6,828 bases of DNA from Bdellovibrionales bacterium (GCA_028279085.1 JANQSX010000006.1:1-6828), one strand, 5' to 3'. Shown: positions 1 through 6,060, counted from the first letter of the stretch. A program made the numbers and translations. Notes: generated from the letters alone by a model not told the origin.

Positions 1-404
1 AAATGAGAATGGGAGCTGATTAACCGCAGGTTCTCCGGCGTAAAATCCATACTATAGGATTTTTCAAAACCTTTCACAGACCTATGATGACCACCGCCGT
101 ATGATAAAACCGGTATCTCACCGGATAAATCCAGTTTTAAAATATAATAATTAAACTGGCCCCAACTCTCTTCATAAACAGTAATTACTTGCTTGCCCTC
201 ATCATAGGTTTTGTAAAAACTCATGGCTTTGGTTTCTCCGAGAGCTAAATCAAGCTGTCTTTCCGGCTCCTCCCCTTCCACTAAAACAATCTTGTCAAAC
301 CGAGAAGTATTAGGCTTATTAAAATAACAATAATATCTGTCTATACCTCCTCCGCAGGCTGATAGGCTTAAGAGAATAAAAAAGGAGAGAAAAATATATT
401 TCAT
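1..404 (-). CDS. Outer-membrane lipoprotein of unknown function, C-terminus cut by window edge
   Basis: The minus strand is open from an ATG at 402-404 to the left edge, giving 134 codons with no stop. The protein starts MKYIFLSFFILLSLSACGGG. This is a short basic N-terminus, a hydrophobic stretch of about 12 residues, and the lipobox L14-S15-A16-C17 followed by GGG. It should therefore be exported by Sec, lipidated on Cys17 and cleaved by signal peptidase II. Gly at +2 does not signal inner-membrane retention, so an outer-membrane location is likely (inference from the Lol rule). The mature part is rich in Tyr, acidic and basic residues with alternating hydrophobic positions (for example QFNYYILKLDLSG), which suggests beta structure. 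I recognise no family. The ribosome binding site is poor: only GGAAA about 15 bases upstream. The adjacent plus-strand HEPN gene diverges from it. Confidence 0.82.
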   Translation of the reverse strand, partial: MKYIFLSFFILLSLSACGGGIDRYYCYFNKPNTSRFDKIVLVEGEEPERQLDLALGETKAMSFYKTYDEGKQVITVYEESWGQFNYYILKLDLSGEIPVLSYGGGHHRSVKGFEKSYSMDFTPENLRLISSHSH

Positions 405-504
405 TAAGCACTTAAAATTTCCGGCAGAAGGTTTCTGTTTAAATTCTAGGTTAGGGGTTTTTTATTTTTATTTCTTCACATATAACAGATTTTTTTCTTC
501 TTAA

Positions 505-529
505 AAACCTGTTTATAAAACAGAGGTTT
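505..529. terminator. Imperfect hairpin, possible orphan terminator on the minus strand
   Basis: AAACCTGTTT (505-514) can pair with AAACA(GA)GGTTT (518-529) across an ATA loop, with a two-base bulge. Read on the minus strand it is followed by TTTTT, as in an intrinsic terminator. However, no minus-strand gene now ends just upstream of it (the plus-strand HEPN gene is there). It may be a leftover from an older gene order, or simply an AT-rich chance hairpin. Confidence 0.25.
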
Positions 530-577
530 CTTGTCTTCGTTCCCATGTGGGTTTGATCTTCATAATATATCTTCTCC

Positions 578-582
578 AAGGA
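578..582 (+). promoter_or_regulatory. Ribosome binding site that decides the HEPN gene start
   Basis: AAGGA lies 6 bases before a GTG at 589 and 9 bases before a GTG at 592, both in frame. It abuts the ATG at 583 directly, which is too close, and nothing similar precedes the furthest upstream start, GTG 547. This favours 589 or 592 as the real start. Confidence 0.45.
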
Positions 583-588
583 ATGGAA

Positions 589-1407
589 GTGGTGCGTAGC
601 AGAATACTGCCAATATACAATCAAAATCCAAGTCAAAGATTTCCTGTTGATCTAGATCTGCTGGATATAGATATGATTCCAGTTGTGCAAGGTGATGATC
701 TTAACGACTGGTTAAAACCAGAAGGAGAAGTAGAGCAAATGGCATTCAAGGGTTGGATTCAGCAAATTTATTGTATATGGGAAGATCGTCATCGTAAGTT
801 ATTAAAAAAAGCTTTTGGTGGGCGTGATATTTTACTGGAAACATCTGTTATGGGCGATTTTCGGCGTATTCGAAACGATCTCATACATAATGGTGTAGCA
901 AGCAAGGAAAGAGTAGGAAAATGTGAGATTCTCAAATGGTTTAAGCCTGGTGATCCAATTATTCTCGGAATGCGCCATGTTTTTGATTTTCTGAATCAAA
1001 TGGGCTTTTTGGATAGTTATTGGATTTTAAAGCCTGAAACAAAAAAAAGCAATGATAAAAAACCTCTTCCAAAACTTATTTCAATCAGACCTTTGATTGA
1101 TAATGATTTGGAACAGGCAGGCTCTATTCCTTTTTCTAAAGAAAAACATTACAGATATGTGGTGAGTGTCGTATTTGAAAATGGAGTTTTCTGTAATGTG
1201 CCTTTCATAGATTGTATTGAAGCTCTTTCCACGGAAGAAAAAGATAAACTGTTCAAAAAAGTAGAGATAGATGAAAATGGCAACTTGAGTTTTCCCAACG
1301 GATGTAACATACAAGCCAGTAGCCTATATGATGCGTGTATCCTTTGTCACAGTGGACAGGGACAAGCGGGCAAAGGAATCCCGGGGCCTCCGCTTAGGCT
1401 CAAGTAG
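589..1407 (+). CDS. HEPN-motif protein with DUF2442-like C-terminal domain; putative toxin/defence RNase
   Basis: From GTG 589 the product is about 272 aa. Alternative starts are ATG 583, GTG 592 and GTG 547; residues below are numbered from 547. The N-terminal part (about 60-155) is mostly helical and holds RNDLIH (R109, N110, H114). This fits the R-N-x3-H (Rx4H) active-site signature of HEPN domains, which in many toxin-antitoxin, abortive-infection and CRISPR proteins cut RNA. A linker rich in Lys and Pro follows (about 161-176). The C-terminal part (about 177-262) has a hydrophobic strand pattern (RYVVSVVFENG), then FKKVEIDENGNLSFPNG and LYD. That matches the layout I know for DUF2442 (V-x-F-x-D/N-G ... 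F-x-x-V-x-V-D ... G-x-[LI]-x-[WF]-P-N-G ... LY). The last 20 or so residues (CHSGQGQAGKGIPGPPLRLK) are unlike either domain and coincide with a jump in GC, so the natural C-terminus may be replaced. There is no signal peptide, so it is cytosolic. The RNase role is inference from the motif. Confidence 0.75.
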   Translation: MVRSRILPIYNQNPSQRFPVDLDLLDIDMIPVVQGDDLNDWLKPEGEVEQMAFKGWIQQIYCIWEDRHRKLLKKAFGGRDILLETSVMGDFRRIRNDLIHNGVASKERVGKCEILKWFKPGDPIILGMRHVFDFLNQMGFLDSYWILKPETKKSNDKKPLPKLISIRPLIDNDLEQAGSIPFSKEKHYRYVVSVVFENGVFCNVPFIDCIEALSTEEKDKLFKKVEIDENGNLSFPNGCNIQASSLYDACILCHSGQGQAGKGIPGPPLRLK

Positions 1408-1480
1408 GTTCATTGATAGTTCTTTTTTTGTCCAGTTAGGACACTCCTCATGGCTTTAATACACTGTTTTTGTCCAAAAA
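1341..1480. repeat. GC-rich break and TGTCC/GGACA repeat cluster, possible mobile-element scar
   Basis: By hand count 1351-1400 is 32 of 50 G+C, about twice the local level. GGACA occurs at 1354-1358 and 1361-1364 carries a partial copy (GACA). A perfect inverted repeat TGTCC-AGTTA-GGACA lies at 1429-1443. The 10-mer TTTTTGTCCA occurs twice, at 1425-1434 and 1467-1476. Short inverted motifs clustered at a composition break are typical of insertion-sequence ends or recombination joints. No transposase is present, so the identity of the element, if any, is unknown. Confidence 0.35.
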
Positions 1481-1503
1481 ATTCCAATTATTTTCTTTTA
1501 GAG

Positions 1504-1521
1504 AATCAGATATGAATCAGA
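1504..1521. repeat. Direct repeat AATCAGA spaced one helical turn
   Basis: AATCAGA occurs at 1504-1510 and again at 1515-1521, start to start 11 bases apart, in the gap before the exported-protein gene. One-turn spacing places both copies on the same DNA face, as in activator or repressor sites. Two copies of a 7-mer in AT-rich DNA can also arise by chance. Confidence 0.25.
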
Positions 1522-1575
1522 AATGTGCCCCTGATACTAACACATCATCAAAAACATATAATTCTTTAGGTGGTT

Positions 1576-1599
1576 TTTTGCATTGTTTTGCATTGCAAA
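1576..1599 (+). promoter_or_regulatory. Tandem 10-mer plus inverted repeat upstream of exported-protein gene
   Basis: TTTTGCATTG is repeated exactly in tandem at 1576-1585 and 1586-1595. The second copy runs into the inverted repeat TTTGCA-T-TGCAAA (1587-1599). A weak sigma70-like pair can be drawn across it: TTGTTT at 1584-1589, a 17-base spacer, and TATGTT at 1607-1612. An operator overlapping the promoter is the natural reading, but the -35/-10 match is poor and this is unproven. Confidence 0.35.
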
Positions 1600-1624
1600 T
1601 AAGGCTTATGTTATTTTTTTAGGT

Positions 1625-2230
1625 ATGCTCAATTTTAAGGTTCTTTTTAGAGTAAAATTATTGATACTTATTCTGTTTTTGTTGCAGGGAAGCTTTTGCA
1701 GTTCTGAAAATTCCAAAAATTCAGGAGGGGCGAGAGCTGTAAACACAAGTGCTTCCTTTTTAACTGATGTGCAAGGAGATTATCACACTGTTTTTAAAGA
1801 GGGGGATAATTATGATGTTAGGGTAATTATTAGGAACAGGAAAGGGAATCAGTCCGCTTTTGACGAATATCTAAAGGACAATCCCATTGAGAACTACGCT
1901 GGAGAGCCTTCTGTATTAGAGCAATTGGCATCAGACCAGTATCCTCTTGAAGTTCTGGTGCAGGTTGGACAATATAATAATCATATTGTTTATAAAGAGC
2001 CGGAGGGCTTAAACTCTTCAGTTGTCCTGAATTATGATACAATCCAGCAAAAATTGTTCAACCCTTTTATCTACATTTCAGGGGAAGAATTTTTTATAGG
2101 TGAGATTCATTTTGAGAAAAGAGAGGATGGGCGCTGGACTTTGGAAAAAATAGTGTTGTGGAAAACAGGTTTTATGATTCCCCTTTTTAAGAAAAAACAT
2201 CATATCGGCGATTTTCAAAAAGTTTTTTAA
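1625..2230 (+). CDS. Exported protein of unknown function
   Basis: The frame is open from a TTG at 1583, but I prefer ATG 1625 because it starts a normal signal peptide: MLNFKVLFRVK, a Leu/Ile-rich core (LLILILFLL), then QGSFC. This gives 201 aa. The ribosome binding site is weak (AGG almost touching the ATG). Cys25 is preceded by G-S-F, not a proper lipobox because Phe sits at -1, so ordinary signal peptidase I cleavage near FC|SSE is more likely than lipidation. A short low-complexity Ser/Asn/Gly segment follows (25-43). Then comes a soluble mixed alpha/beta domain with strand-like runs (YDVRVIIRNR, YPLEVLVQVGQYNNHIVY, FFIGEIHFEKREDGRWTLEKIVLWK). I recognise no family. The end is basic (FKKKHHIGDFQKVF). 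It is convergent with argS and may be an accessory gene co-located with the HEPN gene. Confidence 0.65.
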   Translation: MLNFKVLFRVKLLILILFLLQGSFCSSENSKNSGGARAVNTSASFLTDVQGDYHTVFKEGDNYDVRVIIRNRKGNQSAFDEYLKDNPIENYAGEPSVLEQLASDQYPLEVLVQVGQYNNHIVYKEPEGLNSSVVLNYDTIQQKLFNPFIYISGEEFFIGEIHFEKREDGRWTLEKIVLWKTGFMIPLFKKKHHIGDFQKVF

Positions 2231-2370
2231 TTGCTTGAAAAAGCGATTGCTCTTGACCTCTCTAATTATAGTAACATAAACACACCGATTATATTCTTTG
2301 AACGAATTGTAAAAACTGCTGAATTTTCCCAAAAAGTTTGTATCTGCAATTTTTATAATGATAGTCCAAA

Positions 2371-2389
2371 TGGGGGTCGCGACACCCCA
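2371..2389. terminator. GC-rich hairpin between convergent genes
   Basis: TGGGGGTCGCGACACCCCA folds on itself around the perfect 8-base palindrome GTCGCGAC, giving about nine pairs with one bulged A. It begins directly next to the argS stop codon (2390-2392) and lies about 140 bases past the stop of the plus-strand exported-protein gene. The position suggests a stop for argS transcription, but the T tract is weak (ATTT), so it may act with Rho or only as an mRNA-end stabiliser. Nothing else is evident in 2231-2370. Confidence 0.4.
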
Positions 2390-4153
2390 CTACATCTGTT
2401 CAGGTGCGGGAATAGATAAAGAAGATAAACCTTCCTCCAAAACTTTTCTCACCACTTGCACTAAAAACAAGCGAAAGTTTTTTTGCTCTTCATCTTCCAA
2501 AGTACCTATAGGACAATTTTGATAAAAGCGAGAAAACTTCTGTGCTAATTCAAACAAGTAATAACAAACGGTTGAGGTCTTCATCTGCCAGGCACTTTTT
2601 TCCATAGTTAGTGAAAACCAGGAAAGATGCACTATCAACTGCCATTCTTCAGGAACACTTAAAACTCTTATATTAACATTTACTTCCTTTTCTTCATCAA
2701 AAGCATCAAACTTTTTCAAAAGAGAACAAGCTCTGGCATGAGCATACTGTATATAAGGACCGGATCGTCCATCCAACTTAAGCCACTCTTTCATATCAAA
2801 TACAATTTTTTTATTTAAATCCTGCTCGTTCATTCCGTATTTAATAGCTCCCTGGGCAATTATATGAGCAGTGTTTTTTATTTTTTCTTCTGACCACTCT
2901 CCTTCATATTTTTTAAGAAAGGTCTCAATTATATAATCATTCATTGTTTCTATAAGTTTCATAATAGGAATAATATTGCCGACACGGGAACTCATTGCTC
3001 CGCTCTTTAATTCCACAAAGTTATATTTTAAATGCAAAGATTTTTCCGCTTGTTTTTTAAAGCCAATATTTTCCAACACTTTAAAAACCTGTTGAAAATG
3101 AGTTTCTTGCCTTTGATCCACAATATAAATATTTTTATCCGGCTCGTGATCTTCAAATTTCTTTTTAGCTAAATACAAATCTTTAGTAGCATAAAGTCCG
3201 TTGCCGTCAGACTTCAACAGAAGACAAAAACCCAAAGATTTACCTAAGTCCATTCCAATAGCTGATTCAGAAAGCTCAAGTTTTTTTTGTTGATAAAGTT
3301 CTTTTACCCACTCCACGGAAGGCTCATCTACTTCTGATTCCCAATACCAATGATCAAACTGTGCACCTGCCCACTCATAAACTTCACCCATTAAATCCTT
3401 GCTCCAAATACGGGTCTTTTGCCATAAAATATAAAACTCACCGGCTTTATTTTTTAGTTGCTGTAAAATCTCCGTTAACTGTTTTTTATTTTCTTCTGTT
3501 TGATCCTTTTCAAACTTTTGATAAGCCTTGGTATAAATAACACCCAACCACTGCCCTTTTTGATGAGCGGGAAAATCTTCTTTGTTATGATATTTTAAAT
3601 ACCAAAGGCATTTAGCCACATGAGTACCCATATCTCCTGGAAAAGTGCAGCTTATCACCGGAAAAGACCTTTTCTTTAAGAGGGTAATAAGAGCTAAACC
3701 AAAACAAAGATTTCTTGTGTGGCCAATATGCAATTCTTTATGAGTATTGGGCTGAGAGTATTCAATAAGCCAAGAGCCGGTTTCCTTGGCAGAAACTTTA
3801 AAAGCTTCACCTGTTTTTAAAATATTTAATAAATTATTTTTTAAAAACTCTTTTTGAAAAAAAAAGTTAACATAAGGACCTTTACTTAAAACTCTTTCAA
3901 ATACCTGTGAGCCATCAAAATCATTAGCTATTTGTTGAGCTATCTCTGTAGGATTTTTTTTTAATTGTTTACTTAAGAAAAAACAGGACAAAGCCCAATG
4001 ACCCCATTCTTTTTCCGGTGGAGAACTAAACACCTGCGCCAATTCATAAAGAGATACTTCAATATCAAAAAGTTTTTTTATTTTTTGTAAAACTTCCAGA
4101 CACACACTTTTTGTAAATGGATCTAGAAAAAAAAGATCAGCTTGTGTTTTCAT
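2390..4153 (-). CDS. argS: Arginyl-tRNA synthetase (class I)
   Basis: This enzyme charges tRNA-Arg with arginine using ATP, in the cytosol. The start at ATG 4151-4153 gives 587 aa. An upstream in-frame start at 4231 would add 26 residues overlapping the preceding gene and is unlikely. The N-terminal additional domain (about 1-120) contains the usual KKNPTEIAQQIA stretch and GPYVNFFF. The catalytic domain opens with EYSQPNTHKELHIGHTRN, with the class I HIGH motif at 142-145. YATKDLYLAKKK (321-332) and VDQRQETHFQQVFKVLE follow. The KMSKS-type loop reads AMSSRVGN (386-393), with Ala where the first Lys is usual. The DALR anticodon-binding domain contains GPYIQYAHARACSLL (466-480), and the protein ends PAPEQM, close to the usual ArgRS end, so it is complete. 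It follows the SDR gene by 35 bases on the same strand, probably as an operon. The ribosome binding site (AAGAAA) is weak. Confidence 0.96.
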   Translation of the reverse strand: MKTQADLFFLDPFTKSVCLEVLQKIKKLFDIEVSLYELAQVFSSPPEKEWGHWALSCFFLSKQLKKNPTEIAQQIANDFDGSQVFERVLSKGPYVNFFFQKEFLKNNLLNILKTGEAFKVSAKETGSWLIEYSQPNTHKELHIGHTRNLCFGLALITLLKKRSFPVISCTFPGDMGTHVAKCLWYLKYHNKEDFPAHQKGQWLGVIYTKAYQKFEKDQTEENKKQLTEILQQLKNKAGEFYILWQKTRIWSKDLMGEVYEWAGAQFDHWYWESEVDEPSVEWVKELYQQKKLELSESAIGMDLGKSLGFCLLLKSDGNGLYATKDLYLAKKKFEDHEPDKNIYIVDQRQETHFQQVFKVLENIGFKKQAEKSLHLKYNFVELKSGAMSSRVGNIIPIMKLIETMNDYIIETFLKKYEGEWSEEKIKNTAHIIAQGAIKYGMNEQDLNKKIVFDMKEWLKLDGRSGPYIQYAHARACSLLKKFDAFDEEKEVNVNIRVLSVPEEWQLIVHLSWFSLTMEKSAWQMKTSTVCYYLFELAQKFSRFYQNCPIGTLEDEEQKNFRLFLVQVVRKVLEEGLSSLSIPAPEQM

Positions 4154-4188
4154 TATTTCTTGATTGTGTGTTATAGCTTTAAATGTGG

Positions 4189-5181
4189 TCAAGTAGGCTT
4201 TTCCACATCTCCAAAAGACCTCATATACCACTTAATGGAATTTTCAATAGCCCGTTTTGCCGGCAAAGGTTTAAACCCCAACTCTTCACTGGCTTTGGTA
4301 TGATCAAACCAATGATAAAGACTCGCCAATTGAGCGCTTTCACGGGTTACAGGAAAAGAAAAACCAATTTTTTGTAATATAGTACCCACCTCCGCTAAAG
4401 GGCGTAACAAAACATTACTTAAGTGAATAAAAGGGGCTTTTACTCCCGCTGCCTCGGCAATCAGAGAAAACAGTTGTTTGATGCTGATATTTTCTCCACT
4501 TAAAATATATCTTTCTCCCGATCGACCTTTTTCCACAGCTTGAAAACAGGCTGACACAACGGATTCCACATCCACTACACTGACTCCCCCGGAAGTATAA
4601 AAAGGAAATTTTCCTTTTGCCACTTTAGCTTGTACCTTTCGGCTCGCTTTTTTCATATCCCCTACTCCATAAATAGTGGAAGGATTAAGAATCACTGCGG
4701 ATACAGCCCCTTTTTTACAAGCTTCCTGCACTAAAACCTCTGCTTGTTTTTTTGTATTAAAGTACCCTATCCGGGAAAGAGTCGGATCATAGGGAGATTC
4801 TTCATTTAATATTATCGGGTTTTTACTAGCCCCTACCGCTACCACTGAACTCATATAGATAAGCTTTGCCCCTTGAGTGCGGCAGACTTCAATAGCATGT
4901 GCTGTCCCCCCCACATTCACCTTTTGCATGGTTTTTAAATTTTTTGTTGAATGAGCTACTACACCAGCCAGATGAAAAACCAAGTCCACCCCTCCGGCCG
5001 CTTCCTGAAAAGAGTTAAGATCGGTCACATCCCCCTTATGAAAATGGAGATCAAGATTATTGAGTGCACTTTTATCACTAGTGGGTCTTAAAAGGGCATG
5101 AACCTTCCAGTTTCTTTGACATAAAGCTTTACAAAGAGAACCCCCTAAAAAACCACTAGCTCCCGTAACGAGTACTTTCAT
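4189..5181 (-). CDS. NAD(P)-dependent extended-SDR epimerase/reductase (HpnA or dihydroflavonol-reductase-like)
   Basis: The product is 330 aa, the usual size for an extended short-chain dehydrogenase. The Rossmann nucleotide-binding motif GASGFLG is at 7-13. DVTD (51-54) contacts adenine in this family, and HLAG (70-73) and N89 (KVNVGGT) are also in place. The catalytic set is visible: S111/S112 (YMSSV), Y140 and K144 (YFNTK), then NPSTIYG (166-172). The C-terminal substrate domain has GERYILSGENISIKQL (222-236), wording common in the hopanoid-associated epimerase HpnA and dihydroflavonol-4-reductase-like proteins. The substrate cannot be read from sequence: a nucleotide sugar or a small ketone is possible. 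The start is fixed by MKVLVTGASG. An AAAGGG touches the ATG directly, so translation initiation may be weak or unusual. It has its own promoter and leads into argS. Confidence 0.88.
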   Translation of the reverse strand: MKVLVTGASGFLGGSLCKALCQRNWKVHALLRPTSDKSALNNLDLHFHKGDVTDLNSFQEAAGGVDLVFHLAGVVAHSTKNLKTMQKVNVGGTAHAIEVCRTQGAKLIYMSSVVAVGASKNPIILNEESPYDPTLSRIGYFNTKKQAEVLVQEACKKGAVSAVILNPSTIYGVGDMKKASRKVQAKVAKGKFPFYTSGGVSVVDVESVVSACFQAVEKGRSGERYILSGENISIKQLFSLIAEAAGVKAPFIHLSNVLLRPLAEVGTILQKIGFSFPVTRESAQLASLYHWFDHTKASEELGFKPLPAKRAIENSIKWYMRSFGDVEKPT

Positions 5182-5222
5182 CCCTTTTTTGTACCAACAG
5201 ATGAAAGATTTTAAAAGAATAT

Positions 5223-5228
5223 ATTATA
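5223..5228 (-). promoter_or_regulatory. -10 box of the epimerase-argS operon promoter
   Basis: The minus strand reads TATAAT exactly, about 42 bases before the epimerase ATG, which would give a leader of roughly 35 bases. The -35 region is poor (CTGTTT or TGTTTT at 16-17 bases), so an activator may be needed. It lies downstream of the terminator at 5320-5355, so it can serve as an independent start for the operon. Confidence 0.45.
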
Positions 5229-5267
5229 GATTCCTGCCTTCGCCAAAACAGTGAAAGTCCTTTTCTT

Positions 5268-5280
5268 ACCCTAGTAGGGT
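5268..5280. promoter_or_regulatory. Operator-like inverted repeat ACCCTA-G-TAGGGT
   Basis: This is a perfect inverted repeat with six-base arms around one central base. It sits 40 bases upstream of the -10 box of the epimerase-argS promoter, roughly -50 to -65 from the expected transcript start. That spacing suits an activator site and would help explain the weak -35. It has no T tract on the minus strand, so it is not a terminator for the genes present. Confidence 0.35.
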
Positions 5281-5319
5281 TTTGTTTAGAGGAGTTACAA
5301 ATATCAACGGAAGAAGAAC

Positions 5320-5355
5320 AAAAAAAGAGGGCTTTTTTAAGGCCCTCTGTTTTTT
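5320..5355. terminator. Strong intrinsic terminator, usable in both directions
   Basis: AGAGGGC (5326-5332) pairs with GCCCTCT (5342-5348), and the stem is extended by A-T pairs towards a TTT loop. On the minus strand the stem is followed by seven T (complement of 5320-5326). On the plus strand it is followed by G and six T (5350-5355). It lies 31 bases after the stop codon of the secreted-protein gene at 5380-6018 and should end that transcript before the epimerase-argS operon. Confidence 0.85.
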
Positions 5356-5379
5356 AAGATAAAATTTTTAAAGATAGAA

Positions 5380-6018
5380 TTAAATACGACAGAGTTCCCG
5401 TGCACCTTTTTTCCAGCGTCTATAGTCCAACTCGTAATAACGGCCTTGCCCCGTTATTGCTTCATTCATTAATCTGAAACCTTCTGATACGGCTGCTGCC
5501 ACCCATCCTCCCTCTTTTTTTACCAAACCTGCCTTCTTGGCTGCATTAAATCCTTTTAAAAAATTCATTGCATTCGTAAAGTTTTCTTTGGGCCAGGAAA
5601 ACATCTCACTGACATGATTCATTACATCTCGTGCCACATTACCTTCTTTAGGATTAGAAGTATTGGGTAATGCAGGCTTTATCATTCGTACATTTACGAG
5701 AAAATTTACCGCTCTCTCTACAGATTCCTGACTCATTTCCCCTTTTGTATCTAATTCCACTTTTTTTGATAGCTCAAACAACTCTTGACCTACTATATTG
5801 TTTTCTTTAGCCGCTTTCTCCAAAGACCTTTTTATAGTTACATCAGATACTCTTCCTGAAAGAACTTCATTTATTTTCTTTAATTGTTCCGGTGTAACCG
5901 GTTTTCTGCCTGAAGTTCCTGTAGTAAATGAAAGCATCCTTGCTTCAACATTTGTTATACTGAGAAGGCTGAACATAAGTACTGTTAAAAATCCGCTATA
6001 AAAAAAACTTGTTTTCAT
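5380..6018 (-). CDS. Secreted or periplasmic protein of unknown function, 212 aa
   Basis: The start at ATG 6016-6018 is supported by AAAAGGAG 10 bases upstream. The N-terminus MKTSFFYSGFLTVLMFSLLSITNVEA is a clear Sec signal peptide with a V-E-A site, cleaved after A26, leaving about 186 residues. There is no Cys at the cleavage site, so it is not a lipoprotein. The mature part looks almost wholly helical and fairly basic. It opens with a Ser/Thr/Gly-rich linker (29-38), then helices containing PEQLKKINEVLSG, IKRSLEKAAKE, GQELFELSKKVEL and SQESVERAVNFLVNVRM. The tail, GQGRYYELDYRRWKKGARELCRI, is rich in Tyr, Arg and Lys. I recognise no family. It stands as its own unit between a long AT-rich leader region and a strong terminator, so it is probably expressed separately from lysA and the epimerase operon. 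The single Cys near the end (ELCRI) could not form an internal disulfide. Confidence 0.85.
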   Translation of the reverse strand: MKTSFFYSGFLTVLMFSLLSITNVEARMLSFTTGTSGRKPVTPEQLKKINEVLSGRVSDVTIKRSLEKAAKENNIVGQELFELSKKVELDTKGEMSQESVERAVNFLVNVRMIKPALPNTSNPKEGNVARDVMNHVSEMFSWPKENFTNAMNFLKGFNAAKKAGLVKKEGGWVAAAVSEGFRLMNEAITGQGRYYELDYRRWKKGARELCRI

Positions 6019-6028
6019 AATTAACTGA

Positions 6029-6036
6029 CTCCTTTT
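6029..6036 (-). promoter_or_regulatory. Strong ribosome binding site of the secreted-protein gene
   Basis: The minus strand reads AAAAGGAG ending 10 bases before the ATG at 6018. It is the best Shine-Dalgarno match in the window and confirms the start that gives the signal peptide. Confidence 0.75.
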
Positions 6037-6060
6037 CTTATTGTCCTTATTTTTTATGGC

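Noticed and set aside
547..588. Extension of the HEPN protein to GTG 547
   Set aside because: The extra residues GLIFIIYLLQG look hydrophobic but are too short and lack a basic start for a signal peptide, and there is no ribosome binding site; AAGGA at 578-582 favours a later start. Not fully excluded.
451..636. Minus-strand ORF of 61 codons
   Set aside because: It covers the HEPN gene start and upstream AT-rich DNA, has no recognisable protein features and overlaps a better-supported gene.
1583..1624. TTG start for the exported protein
   Set aside because: It lies within the repeat region and would put 14 residues before a normal signal peptide; ATG 1625 is more plausible.
2231..2246. Small hairpin TTGCTT-GAAA-AAGCGA with a GNRA-like loop after the exported-protein stop
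   Set aside because: The stem is six pairs with one wobble and has no T tract after it, so it is too weak to call a terminator.
2231..2419. Plus-strand ORF after the exported-protein gene
   Set aside because: It starts at TTG with no ribosome binding site, runs into the argS 3' end, and its protein has no domain-like pattern.
4154..4231. Upstream extension of argS by 26 residues
   Set aside because: It would overlap the epimerase gene by 43 bases, and the added residues (VYEVFWRCGKAYL...) do not look like an ArgRS N-terminus; M at 4153 gives a normal start.
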